From Terrabacter sp. MAHUQ-38 (GTDB lineage Bacteria > Actinomycetota > Actinomycetes > Actinomycetales > Dermatophilaceae): a DNA stretch of 64,000 nt. Both the position numbers and the translations under genes were made by a program. Below, one piece after another: positions 1-7,955 of the stretch. The stretch's first letter is position 1. Every line of letters begins with the position of its first letter. Location: NCBI RefSeq assembly GCF_014518425.1, contig NZ_JACVCU010000002.1, forward strand, positions 1 to 64,000, given 5' to 3'. The notes beneath the pieces were generated by a model. It saw only the letters and a program-made list of their open reading frames with translations. It ran no database searches and was not told the origin of the DNA.

Positions 1-860
1 CCGACGGCGTCGAGGACGGCCTCGACGCCGGAGACCCGGCGCCCACCGAGCAGGTGCAGCGCGTAGCCCAGGCCGCCGGCGGCACCGGCCCCCGGCTCAC
101 GCTCGGGCTTGAGGAGCGTGCCGGTCAGCAGGTCCCTCGCGGGCGGACGCACGCGCGCGACGACGCTCGCGAAGTGCCCGAGCGCGCTCTCGAGGCGCTG
201 CGCGTCCTCCTCGCTGGCGCCCTTCTGCGGGGCGAACACGGCGCTCGCCCCCTTGAGCCCCAGCAGGGGCGAGTCGACGTCGCTGGCGATGACGAGGTCG
301 ACGCCACGGAGGCGGTCCCGGGCGGCGTCCAGTCCTGCGAGGTCCTCCGCCGTCGTCGCCTCGAGGGCGAGACCGCCGCGCGCGAGGCGTGCCGCGGGGC
401 CGACGCCCAGCGCAGCGAGCAGTCCCGCGCCCGCGTCGTTGGTGCCCGACCCCCCGAGCCCGATGACGACGCGGCGCGCGCCGGCGTCGAGGGCCGCGAG
501 CAGCAGTGTCCCTACGCCGGCCGTCGTGGCCCGGGTGGGGTCTCGCTCGTCCGGTGCCAGCAGGTGCAGCCCGGCGGCCTGCGCCGACTCCACGTATGCC
601 GTTCGCCCGCCCGCGCCGGTCGTCAGCAGGATCGTGCCCGGGACCTCGCGGCCGAGCGGGTCCGTCGTGACGACCGCGACGATCTCGCCATCGAGGTTGT
701 CGGCCAGGACGTCGACGAAGCCCGGGCCTCCGTCGGACAACGGCACGAGGGTGAGTCGGTCGTGCGGTGCAGAGCGAGCCCAGCCGTCGGCCATCGCGGC
801 GGCGGCCTGGCTCGCCGTGAGGGTTCCGGTGTAGCAGTCCGGGGCGATGATGACGTGCAC
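1..860 (-). CDS. Glycerate kinase, C-terminus beyond left edge
   Basis: ATP-dependent glycerate phosphorylation in the cytoplasm (GarK/GlxK family). About 286 residues are present; the family usually runs 370-385, so roughly the last quarter is off the window. The GTG at 860 is chosen because it yields the family N-terminal strand VHVIIAPDCYTGTL. GLGGSGTNDAGAG lies near residue 130, followed by SDVDSPLLG and VFAPQKGA. The usual ADGGEG turn reads SDGGPG here. The gene lies 80 bp downstream of the queA-like gene on the same strand, separated by a 12-bp tandem repeat. The family call is firm; whether the product is 2- or 3-phosphoglycerate cannot be told. Confidence 0.85.
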   Translation of the reverse strand, partial: MHVIIAPDCYTGTLTASQAAAAMADGWARSAPHDRLTLVPLSDGGPGFVDVLADNLDGEIVAVVTTDPLGREVPGTILLTTGAGGRTAYVESAQAAGLHLLAPDERDPTRATTAGVGTLLLAALDAGARRVVIGLGGSGTNDAGAGLLAALGVGPAARLARGGLALEATTAEDLAGLDAARDRLRGVDLVIASDVDSPLLGLKGASAVFAPQKGASEEDAQRLESALGHFASVVARVRPPARDLLTGTLLKPEREPGAGAAGGLGYALHLLGGRRVSGVEAVLDAV

Positions 861-888
861 GGCCGCATCTTCGCATCCGCGCTGGGTC

Positions 889-936
889 GAGGTGGTGGTC
901 GAGGTGGTGGTCGAGGTGGTGGTCGAGGTGGTGGCC
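889..936. repeat. Four tandem 12-bp units (GAGGTGGTGGTC)
   Basis: Units at 889-900, 901-912 and 913-924 are identical; the fourth (925-936) ends GCC instead of GTC. The array fills most of the 79-bp gap between the queA-like stop and the glycerate kinase start. A variable-number repeat from replication slippage is the simplest reading. Confidence 0.85.
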
Positions 937-939
937 GGC

Positions 940-2031
940 TCAGCGGGTCGGGAGGAACAGGCCGGCGTCGCCGAACTCGTGCCAGAGGTAGCGGTGCGCC
1001 ACCGCCTCGTCGTACGCCCGCTGGGTGAGGGCGGCACCGGCGACCGACTCGACGAGGAGCAGGTGCGAGGCATCCGGGTTGTGCCAGCCGGTGATGAGCC
1101 CGTCGACGACGCGCGCGGGGCGGTCGGGCGAGATCACGACGTCCGTCCAGCCTGCCGCCGCGTGCACGGTGCCGCTCTCGTCGGCCGCCGACTCGATGGC
1201 GCGGGTCGCCGTGGTGCCCACGGCGACGACGCGTGCGCCGCGGGTGCGCACATGGTTGACGAGCGCCGCAGTGCCGCCCGACACGGCGAACCGCTCGGGC
1301 TGTGGCGCCTCGCCGGCCTCCTGCGACGACAGTCCGGTGTGCAGCGTGACCGGTGCGATGTGGATGCCGGATGACACGAGCCGTGTCACGAGCTCGGGCG
1401 TGAACGGCCTTCCCGCGCTCGCCATCTCCGCACTGCCCGGCAGCTGGGCGAAGACCGTCTGGTAGTCCGCGACCGGGAACCGTTCACGGAGGTAGCCGTA
1501 GGCGACCGGTCGCCCGTGCTGCTCCAGGTGTCCGGGGAGCACGCAGTCCTCGAGCTCCACGGCGCGCCAGAGCCGGTTGCCGTGACCGGTTGGCGACGAG
1601 TCGGGGCGCGGGTAGGGCGACTCGAGCCGGAGCCGAGGGCCGCCCTCCGCCAGCTCGACGACGTCGCCCTCTGCCGCGTCGAGCACCGGGCGCGCGGCGT
1701 CCGGCGCGGTCCGCAGCTCGATCACCCAGGTGCAGTCGTCGAGCTCCGTCGCGACGTGCACGACGACTGGCCCACGCCCCCGTACCCGTCCGTCGACCTC
1801 ACCGGCCACGGTCGCCGAGTTGTTGACGAGGAGGAGGTCTCCCGGGCGGAGGTGGTCGCCGAGGTGGTCGAAGGTCGTGTGCGCGACGGCGGTGCCGGCC
1901 GTGGTCCCGGACGCCACGAGCAGCCGTATGCCGTCGCGCCGCAGTCCGCGGGCCTCCGGCGGTGCGTCGGCGGTCAGGTCGCCGGTCTCGCGGAACACGG
2001 TGTGCGGCACGTGCCCGAGAGACGTCGTCAC
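940..2031 (-). CDS. QueA-like S-adenosylmethionine:tRNA ribosyltransferase-isomerase family protein
   Basis: This 363-residue protein has the length and order of QueA, which transfers the ribosyl group of SAM to 7-aminomethyl-7-deazaguanine in tRNA. Visible blocks are LLVNNSATVAGEV near the N-terminus, YLRERFPVADYQTVFA, and GGTAALVNHVRTRGARVVAVGTTATRAIE. The canonical PTAGLHFT signature is replaced by ASAGRPFTPEL, and LHVGLGTF by LHTGLSSQE. This divergent form may be an actinobacterial QueA-like subfamily with another substrate. Start is the GTG at 2031, which overlaps the stop of the upstream dehydrogenase (GTGA), so the two are translationally coupled. No other queuosine gene is in the window. 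Confidence 0.75.
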   Translation of the reverse strand: MTTSLGHVPHTVFRETGDLTADAPPEARGLRRDGIRLLVASGTTAGTAVAHTTFDHLGDHLRPGDLLLVNNSATVAGEVDGRVRGRGPVVVHVATELDDCTWVIELRTAPDAARPVLDAAEGDVVELAEGGPRLRLESPYPRPDSSPTGHGNRLWRAVELEDCVLPGHLEQHGRPVAYGYLRERFPVADYQTVFAQLPGSAEMASAGRPFTPELVTRLVSSGIHIAPVTLHTGLSSQEAGEAPQPERFAVSGGTAALVNHVRTRGARVVAVGTTATRAIESAADESGTVHAAAGWTDVVISPDRPARVVDGLITGWHNPDASHLLLVESVAGAALTQRAYDEAVAHRYLWHEFGDAGLFLPTR

Positions 2032-2777
2032 GAGGCCACCCCCGGCGCGACCGCGTTCGGGATGCCGCTCGTGGTGTCGGCCAGCAGGTCCGCGGCTCGG
2101 TAGCGGCCGCTCGGCGGACGGGCGTCGAGCAGGGCGAGGATCCCGGGCACGGCGACGTCCTCAGGGAGCGGCCGGTCGCTGATGTCCTCCCCTGCGAACG
2201 CGGCCTGGTGCATCGCCGTGCGCATGTCACCCGGGTCGACGGCATACAGGTGGATGGTGGGGGTCTCGGCTGCCAGGGTCAGGGTGAGGTGGTCCAGCGC
2301 TGCCTTGGAGGCGCCGTAGCCGCCCCACGTCTCGTAGTGCTCGACCGCGGCGTCGGACGACACGTCGATGACCGTGCCCGCCGCCGTCTCCAGCACGGGC
2401 AGCAGCGAGCGGACCAGCGCGTGGGGGGCCAGCACGTTCACGGCGAGCACGGCCGCGAGGTCCTCGGACGTGAGGTCGCGCACCGCCCGCAGGGGCACGG
2501 GGCCGAGGGTGCTCGCGTTGTTGACGAGCAGGTCGAGGCCGGACGGACCGGTCACCTCGGTGGCCACGTCGACCACCTCGTCCCGGTGCACGGAGTCGCT
2601 GACGTCACCGGCGAGGCCGACGACCACGTGGCCGTGACGGCGCAGCGAGTCGACGGCGTTGGCCAGGGCGGACGCGTCGCGCGCGGTGACCACGAGGTCC
2701 CAGCCCCTGGCCGCGAGGGCCTCGGCCAGGGCTCGTCCCAGGCCTTGGGTGGCTCCGGTGATGGTCGCGGTGGGCAT
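2028..2777 (-). CDS. Short-chain dehydrogenase/reductase (SDR)
   Basis: A 249-residue NAD(P)-dependent oxidoreductase of the classical SDR fold. The cofactor motif ITGATQGLGRALA is at the N-terminus, LLVNNAS is the NAG-type strand, and the catalytic Ser/Tyr/Lys are visible as DVSSDAAV and YGASKAALD. Two adjacent ATGs occur (2780 and 2777). AAGGAG lies 5 nt before the second, so 2777 is preferred. Substrate unknown. It is the first gene of a two-gene unit, coupled by GTGA overlap to the queA-like gene, and divergent from nadA across a 216-bp gap that holds a perfect 14-bp palindrome. Confidence 0.85.
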   Translation of the reverse strand: MPTATITGATQGLGRALAEALAARGWDLVVTARDASALANAVDSLRRHGHVVVGLAGDVSDSVHRDEVVDVATEVTGPSGLDLLVNNASTLGPVPLRAVRDLTSEDLAAVLAVNVLAPHALVRSLLPVLETAAGTVIDVSSDAAVEHYETWGGYGASKAALDHLTLTLAAETPTIHLYAVDPGDMRTAMHQAAFAGEDISDRPLPEDVAVPGILALLDARPPSGRYRAADLLADTTSGIPNAVAPGVAS

Positions 2778-2821
2778 CATGACTCCTTGGGTCGTGAGGT
2801 ATATGCCCACAGCCTCAGACA

Positions 2822-2835
2822 TCAAGTCGACTTGA
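2822..2835. promoter_or_regulatory. Perfect 14-bp palindrome, candidate operator
   Basis: TCAAGTCGACTTGA is an exact dyad lying 45 bp upstream of the SDR start and 158 bp upstream of nadA. It is followed at once by AGTCAA, so the half-site AAGTC occurs twice in phase. Its position in a divergent intergenic region fits a repressor or activator site for the SDR/QueA-like pair. The cognate regulator is not visible nearby. Confidence 0.5.
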
Positions 2836-2981
2836 AGTCAACCCCCTTCTCTGCCCCAACCCACAGACACACCGAACAACGCGGGACACACCGCGATCGG
2901 ATGCGGGTGCGTCGAGAACTCCTCGGTGTGTTGCGGGGTCGGCGGACCGGAGCCGCGGCGCAGGGACCCCGCCGGGCGGCA

Positions 2982-2987
2982 TACGAT
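2982..2987 (+). promoter_or_regulatory. -10 box of nadA, leaderless
   Basis: TACGAT lies 6 nt before the nadA ATG, which places transcription start at or next to the start codon. No Shine-Dalgarno sequence precedes the gene. Confidence 0.6.
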
Positions 2988-2993
2988 CTGGGC

Positions 2994-4196
2994 ATGACGA
3001 CGGCACCGGCACCACTCCCCCTCCTCGTGCTCGGCCAGGGCACCGACCTGCGCACCGAGCGCGGCGTCGAGTGCCCCGGTGACCTGCCCGCGCCGTCCGA
3101 CCCCGGGCTGGTCGAGCGTGCCCGCGCCGCCAAGGCCGCCCTCGGCGACTCCGTCTTCGTGCTCGGGCACCACTACCAGCGCGACGAGGTCATCGAGTTC
3201 GCCGACGTCACGGGCGACTCCTTCAAGCTCGCGCGCGACGCTGCGGCCCGCCCCGACGCGCCCCACATCGTCTTCTGCGGCGTCCACTTCATGGCCGAGT
3301 CCGCGGACATCCTCACCAGCGACGAGCAGACCGTGATCCTGCCCGACCTCGCCGCAGGCTGCTCGATGGCCGACATGGCCGCGATCGCCCAGGTCGAGGA
3401 CTGCTGGGACCAGCTCGCCGCCGCGGGCATCGCCGCCCGGACGATCCCCGTCACGTACATGAACTCCTCGGCCGCGATCAAGGCGTTCACCGGCCGCCAC
3501 GGCGGCACCATCTGCACGTCGTCCAACGCCCGCACCGCCCTCGAATGGGCCTACGGGCAGGTGGGCGGTGTCGACGGCACCGGCAAGGACGCAGGCAAGG
3601 TGCTCTTCCTGCCCGACCAGCACCTGGGACGCAACACCGCGGTGCGCGAGCTCGGCCTCTCCCTCGACGACTGCGTCCTGTGGGACCCGCACCGCCCCAA
3701 CGGCGGCCTCACCCGCGAGCAGCTCGCGAACGCCCGGATGATCCTGTGGCGCGGGCACTGCTCGGTGCACGGTCGCTTCTCCGTCGAGGCCGTCGAGGCC
3801 GCTCGCCGCGAGATCCCGGACGTCAAGGTCATCGTGCACCCCGAGTGCCGCCACGAGGTCGTCGAGCTCGCCGACGAGGTCGGGTCCACCGAGAAGATCA
3901 TCCAGACGATCGCGGCCGCACCCGACGGGACGTCCTGGGTCGTGGGTACCGAGCTCAACCTCGTGCGCCGACTCGCGAAGCAGTTCCCGAACCAGCGGAT
4001 CGCCTTCCTCGAGAAGAACGTCTGCTACTGCTCGACCATGAACCGCATCGACCTGCCACACCTGGTGTGGGCACTCGAGTCCCTCGTGGACGGGCGCGTC
4101 GTCAACCCGATCCACGTCGACCCGACCGTGGCCGCCGAGGCCCGCGCCGCTCTCGACCGGATGCTCGCCCTGCCCGGCAAGACCCACAAGGACTGA
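2994..4196 (+). CDS. nadA: Quinolinate synthase A
   Basis: Condenses iminoaspartate with dihydroxyacetone phosphate to quinolinate in NAD biosynthesis, using a [4Fe-4S] cluster. The 400-residue protein matches the long actinobacterial NadA form. Likely cluster ligands are Cys123 (AAGCSMAD), Cys256 (RGHCSVHG) and Cys344 or Cys346 (NVCYCSTMN). VLGHHYQRDEVIEFAD is the N-terminal substrate-binding segment. The open frame runs far upstream, but the ATG at 2994 is right because a -10 box ends 6 nt before it and the family start matches. nadB and nadC are not in the window; the phosphoesterase gene follows after 6 bp. Confidence 0.95.
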   Translation: MTTAPAPLPLLVLGQGTDLRTERGVECPGDLPAPSDPGLVERARAAKAALGDSVFVLGHHYQRDEVIEFADVTGDSFKLARDAAARPDAPHIVFCGVHFMAESADILTSDEQTVILPDLAAGCSMADMAAIAQVEDCWDQLAAAGIAARTIPVTYMNSSAAIKAFTGRHGGTICTSSNARTALEWAYGQVGGVDGTGKDAGKVLFLPDQHLGRNTAVRELGLSLDDCVLWDPHRPNGGLTREQLANARMILWRGHCSVHGRFSVEAVEAARREIPDVKVIVHPECRHEVVELADEVGSTEKIIQTIAAAPDGTSWVVGTELNLVRRLAKQFPNQRIAFLEKNVCYCSTMNRIDLPHLVWALESLVDGRVVNPIHVDPTVAAEARAALDRMLALPGKTHKD

Positions 4197-4202
4197 CGAC
4201 TG

Positions 4203-4994
4203 GTGCAACCCGCTCCGCGCGACCCTTGCGGACCACTTCACAAGGTCGCCGTCGTCTCCGACGTGCACGGCAACGTCACCGCGTACGAAGCCGTGCTCGC
4301 GGACATCGCCCGCCGTGGCATCGAGCACGTCGTCAACCTCGGCGACGTCATCGGCAAGGGACCCCGCGGGTCGGAGTGCATCCGCCTGAGCAAGGAGCGG
4401 TGCGCGGTCACGGTGCGCGGCAACTGGGACGCGTTCATCGCCCGCGACGACGCGCAGGCGTGGGGGCACGCCCAGTGGGTGCGCGACGGCCTCTCCCCCG
4501 CCGAGCTGACCTGGCTCGCCCAGCTGCCCAACGTCCACGAGCTCGTCCTGAGCGGCCAGCCGATCCGCTTCTTCCACGCGTCACCGGTCGGCGAGTTCAC
4601 GCGTGTCTTCGCCCCCACGACCGAGGCCGAGCACCGGGCGTTCGCCGCGCAGACGACGTTCACCGGTGACGGTCCCGTGCCGACGATCGTCGGCTACGGC
4701 GACATCCACGGCGCCTACCTCTCCGTCGACTACGGCATCACCGTCTTCAACGCAGGCTCGGTCGGCAACGCCCTCGACGCACCCGGCGCGCCCTACGTCG
4801 TCCTCGAGGGCACGCTGCCGAGACCCGGGGAGACCGACCCACCGGGCCACGTCGGCATCACGTTCGTCCGGGTGCCCTACGACGTCGAGGCCGAGATCGC
4901 GGTCGCCGAGGAGCTCGGCATGCCGGGCGTCGAGGCGTACGCCCTCGAGCTGCGCGAGCAGCGGTACCGCGGGTCGGCGCTGCCCGCCTCGTGA
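4203..4994 (+). CDS. Metallophosphoesterase family protein
   Basis: A 263-residue calcineurin-like phosphoesterase with the two-metal motifs in order: SDVHGN near residue 20, GDVIGKGP, RGNWD (the GNH/D motif), GYGDIHGAY and NAGSVGN towards the C-terminus. This arrangement resembles the YfcE/YmdB-like branch acting on small phosphodiesters; the substrate cannot be inferred. Start is a GTG 6 bp after the nadA stop, so the two are probably co-transcribed. No signal peptide, so cytoplasmic. Confidence 0.8.
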   Translation: MQPAPRDPCGPLHKVAVVSDVHGNVTAYEAVLADIARRGIEHVVNLGDVIGKGPRGSECIRLSKERCAVTVRGNWDAFIARDDAQAWGHAQWVRDGLSPAELTWLAQLPNVHELVLSGQPIRFFHASPVGEFTRVFAPTTEAEHRAFAAQTTFTGDGPVPTIVGYGDIHGAYLSVDYGITVFNAGSVGNALDAPGAPYVVLEGTLPRPGETDPPGHVGITFVRVPYDVEAEIAVAEELGMPGVEAYALELREQRYRGSALPAS

Positions 4995-4997
4995 GCG

Positions 4998-6362
4998 TCA
5001 GCGCTGCAGGGCGCCCAGTCGCGCGAGGAAGACGGCCTCGGCCACGCACACCTTCTCGAACTCGCCCAGGTGCAGCGACTCGTTGGCGCCGTGGGCCCGC
5101 GTGTCCGGGTCCTCGACACCGGTGACGATGATCGACGCGTCCGGGAAGCGCGCCGAGAAGTCGGAGATGAACGGGATCGACCCGCCCACCCCCATGTCGA
5201 CGGGCTCCGTGCCCCACGCATCGGTGAACGAGGCACGTGCCTCGTCGTACACAGGGCCGTCGGCGTCGGCCGCGAACCCCGAGCCGTGCTCCTCGAGCTC
5301 GACGGTGAGGCGGGCACCCCACGGGGCGTTGGCCTCCAGGTGTTCGCGCACCCGGTCGAAGGCGACGAGCGGGTCCTGTGTGGGTGCCAAGCGCACCGAG
5401 ATCTTGGCGGCAGCCTTGGCTGAGAGCGTGTTCGAGGCCTTGTCGATCGTGGTCGCGTCGATGCCGATCGTCGTGATGGACGGCTTGTTCCAGAGGCGGG
5501 ACAGGATCGAGCCGGAGCCGATGAGTGAGACGTCGTCGAGCAGTCCCGACTCCTCGCGGAAGCGCTTCTCGTCGTAGTCGATGTCGGCCGCCTCGCCGGC
5601 GTCGAGACCCACGACGGCGACGTTGCCGTCATCGTCGTGCAGCGAGGCCAGCAGGCGCACGAGCGCCGTGACGGCGTCCGGAGCGGCGCCGCCGAACATG
5701 CCGGAGTGGACCGAGTGGTCGAGCGTCTGGACGCGCACCACGACGCGTATGCCTCCGCGCAGCGTCGTCGTCAGGGCCGGCGTGCCGATGTCCCAGTTGC
5801 CCGAGTCGGCGATGACGATGGCGTCGGCCGCGAGACGGTCGCCGTGCTTCTCCAGGATCGTGCCGAGCGACGGTGAGCCTGACTCCTCCTCGCCCTCGAC
5901 GAAGACGGTCACGCCGACGGGCAGGTTGCCGGCGTGGGCACGCAGCGCGGCGACGTGGGCCATGACGCCGGCCTTGTCGTCGGCGGCCCCCCTGCCGTAG
6001 AGGCGCCCGTCTCGCTCCTGGGGTTCGAACGGCGCGCTGTCCCAGTCGGCGTCGTCGCCGGGAGGCTGCACGTCGTGGTGCGCGTAGAGCGTCACGGTGG
6101 GCGCACCCTCGGGACCGTCGACGTGGCCGATGACGGCTGGGCGGCCGCCTTCGACGACGACCTCGACGTCGAGGCCCTCCCGGCGCAGCAGCTCGGCGAC
6201 GGCCTCGGCGCTGCGCGCGACCTGACTCTGGTCGAACGACGACGCGGAGACGCTCGGGATGCGCACGAGGTCCTCGAGGTCGGCCCGCACCTGCGGCATG
6301 AGGTCGGCCACGCGGTCGCGGATCTGCTGGATCGTGTCGGGGGTGAGGGCGGCGTCAGTCAC
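4998..6362 (-). CDS. M20 family dipeptidase
   Basis: A 454-residue zinc-dependent dipeptidase of the M20 clan. Metal-site segments are YAHHDVQPP (around His95-Asp97), GRGAADDKAG (around Asp128) and EGEEESGS (around 156-162, including the general base Glu). A dimerisation domain insert follows, and GANESLHLGEF near the C-terminus carries the last ligand region. Start is the GTG at 6362, with TAGGGT 6 nt upstream and no Shine-Dalgarno, implying a leaderless mRNA. Its stop lies 4 bp from that of the convergent phosphoesterase. It should release amino acids from cytoplasmic di- or tripeptides. Confidence 0.9.
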   Translation of the reverse strand: MTDAALTPDTIQQIRDRVADLMPQVRADLEDLVRIPSVSASSFDQSQVARSAEAVAELLRREGLDVEVVVEGGRPAVIGHVDGPEGAPTVTLYAHHDVQPPGDDADWDSAPFEPQERDGRLYGRGAADDKAGVMAHVAALRAHAGNLPVGVTVFVEGEEESGSPSLGTILEKHGDRLAADAIVIADSGNWDIGTPALTTTLRGGIRVVVRVQTLDHSVHSGMFGGAAPDAVTALVRLLASLHDDDGNVAVVGLDAGEAADIDYDEKRFREESGLLDDVSLIGSGSILSRLWNKPSITTIGIDATTIDKASNTLSAKAAAKISVRLAPTQDPLVAFDRVREHLEANAPWGARLTVELEEHGSGFAADADGPVYDEARASFTDAWGTEPVDMGVGGSIPFISDFSARFPDASIIVTGVEDPDTRAHGANESLHLGEFEKVCVAEAVFLARLGALQR

Positions 6363-6368
6363 GTGCCG

Positions 6369-6374
6369 ACCCTA
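6369..6374 (-). promoter_or_regulatory. -10 box of M20 dipeptidase, leaderless
   Basis: TAGGGT on the minus strand sits 6 nt before the GTG start. The partner gene on the plus strand begins about 80 bp away with its own -10 box. Confidence 0.6.
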
Positions 6375-6443
6375 CCCACCCGTGGACCGTCCCTCAGACC
6401 GAGCCGCCCCGCGCGCCCGAGCTCGTCCGTCGTCCCCTATGGG

Positions 6444-6449
6444 TAGGTT
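6444..6449 (+). promoter_or_regulatory. -10 box of SAM methyltransferase, leaderless
   Basis: TAGGTT precedes the GTG start by 6 nt, with no Shine-Dalgarno sequence between. Confidence 0.6.
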
Positions 6450-6455
6450 CGCGGC

Positions 6456-7265
6456 GTGGGAGACAACGCTTTCGTGTCCGGGCAGGAGCCCTGGCTCGAA
6501 CGGCTGGGCAACCTGCGCAACGTCGTGCGCCAGGAGCTGGTGACGCGCCAGCTCGCAGCCCACCTCCCCCGCGGCCCCCTGCGCGTCCTCGACGTGGGCG
6601 CCGGCCAGGGCACCCAGGCGCTCCGGCTCGCCCGACTCGGTCACTCGGTGACGGCGGTGGAGCCCGACGCGCGGATGCGGGCCGCGTTCGAGCAGGCCGC
6701 CCGTGGGCTCACGACCGGTCAGCGCGAGCACATCACGCTCGTCGCGACCGACCTCGCCGGGCTCGCGAGCGTCACGCGGCCCACGGCATACGACGTCGTG
6801 ATGTGCCACGGCGTGCTCATGTACCTTCCCGAGAGCCGTGCCGCCGTCGCCGCCCTCGCCCGCCGCGTCGCGCCGGGTGGCGTCGTGTCGATCGTGGCCC
6901 GCAACGGCGACGCCATGGCGTGGCGACCGGCGCGTCGGCACGACTGGGCGGGCACGCTCGCGATGCTCGACGAGATGCGCATCGCAGCCGCCGAGGGCCG
7001 GGATGCCCGCTACCGCAACGAGATCGGCGTAGCTGCTCGCGCCGACACCCTCGCCTCGCTGACGACCGACTGCGAGGCACACGGGCTCGACGTGGCCCAG
7101 TGGTACGGCATCCGCGTCGCGAGCGACGACGTGCCCGTCGACGAGCCGGCGCCGCAGGGCGACGAGCTGGAGACCCTGCTCGATGTCGAGGAACGGCTCG
7201 GCGCGACCGACCCGTACCGCGCGCTGGGCACCCTGCTCCACGTCGTCGCCCGTCCGCGAGGGTGA
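6456..7265 (+). CDS. Class I SAM-dependent methyltransferase, CmoM/SmtA-like
   Basis: A 269-residue Rossmann methyltransferase. Motif I is VLDVGAGQGTQALRLA near residue 45, with the acidic ribose-binding residue in AVEPDARM and YDVVMCHGVLMYLPE as motif IV. The N-terminal LGNLRNVVRQELVTRQL resembles CmoM (SmtA), which methylates carboxymethoxyuridine in tRNA, but similarity is by eye and the substrate is open. GTG at 6456 is chosen because a -10 box ends 6 nt upstream. It is followed by another methyltransferase gene on the same strand. Confidence 0.75.
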   Translation: MGDNAFVSGQEPWLERLGNLRNVVRQELVTRQLAAHLPRGPLRVLDVGAGQGTQALRLARLGHSVTAVEPDARMRAAFEQAARGLTTGQREHITLVATDLAGLASVTRPTAYDVVMCHGVLMYLPESRAAVAALARRVAPGGVVSIVARNGDAMAWRPARRHDWAGTLAMLDEMRIAAAEGRDARYRNEIGVAARADTLASLTTDCEAHGLDVAQWYGIRVASDDVPVDEPAPQGDELETLLDVEERLGATDPYRALGTLLHVVARPRG

Positions 7266-7307
7266 TCGGGACGTGAACACGGTGGCGGGTCGTGCTTGAC
7301 TCGACGG

Positions 7308-7886
7308 ATGGGCACGGCTGACGCGGTGGACGGGGCCTTCCGGGCGGTCCCGCGCGCGCGTTTCCTCCCCCGGCTCTCGCGCCCCCGGGCCCGTCACGAC
7401 GTCCCCATCCTCATCGGGCACGGCCAGACGAACTCCCAGCCGCGCACGGTGGCCGACATGCTGCACCTCCTCCAGGTCCAGCCCGGACAGCGGGTGCTCG
7501 ACGTCGGCTCAGGGTCCGGCTGGACGACCGCACTGCTCGCGCACCTCACCGGGCCGACCGGTGAGGTCGTCGGCGTCGAGCTCGAGCCCGACCTCGTGCG
7601 CTGGGGCGCCGCGAACCTCGCGAGCGTGCGGATGCCGTGGGCCCGCATCCAGGCACCGGCAGCCGGCGTGCTCGGAGACCCTGACCACGCCCCCTGGGAC
7701 CGCATCCTCGTGTCCGCCGAGGCGACCGCGCTGCCGCAGGCGCTCGTGGACCAGCTCGGCGAGCCCGGTCGTCTCGTCGTCCCCGTCTCGGGATGGATGA
7801 CCCTCGTCGTGCGCGCCGGTGGCGTGGTGACGACGAGCACCCACGGCCGGTACCGGTTCGTCCCTCTGCGCGAGGTTCCGGGCTGA
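7308..7886 (+). CDS. Protein-L-isoaspartate O-methyltransferase-like protein
   Basis: A 192-residue SAM methyltransferase of the PCMT family, which repairs isoaspartyl residues in damaged proteins. Family hallmarks are VPRARFLP, the GHGQTNSQPRTVADML loop (the PCMT GxGQTISQP motif with Asn for Ile), and motif I VLDVGSGSGWTTALLA. An in-frame TTG 12 nt upstream is possible, but the ATG at 7308 gives the natural N-terminus. It lies 42 bp after the preceding methyltransferase. The Asn in the substrate loop is a mild departure from classical Pcm. Confidence 0.8.
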   Translation: MGTADAVDGAFRAVPRARFLPRLSRPRARHDVPILIGHGQTNSQPRTVADMLHLLQVQPGQRVLDVGSGSGWTTALLAHLTGPTGEVVGVELEPDLVRWGAANLASVRMPWARIQAPAAGVLGDPDHAPWDRILVSAEATALPQALVDQLGEPGRLVVPVSGWMTLVVRAGGVVTTSTHGRYRFVPLREVPG

Positions 7887-7943
7887 CGGGCGGAGTCCAG
7901 GCGTGCTCCGTGGGCGCGATTCCGGGCCGCGCGCCGTTCGGCT

Positions 7944-7949
7944 TAGAGT
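7944..7949 (+). promoter_or_regulatory. -10 box of DUF3043 gene, leaderless
   Basis: TAGAGT ends immediately before an in-frame GTG at 7950 and 6 nt before a second GTG at 7956. The usual 6-nt spacing in this window favours the second codon as start. Confidence 0.5.
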
Positions 7950-7955
7950 GTGTCC

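Noticed and set aside
889-936. Tandem 12-mers as a CRISPR-like array or coding repeat
   Set aside because: Units are directly abutting without spacers and lie between a stop and a start codon; simple slippage repeat.
2838-4577. 579-codon minus-strand ORF over nadA and the phosphoesterase
   Set aside because: Shadow of the nadA codon pattern; repetitive Val/Asp/Gly/Leu product with no motifs.
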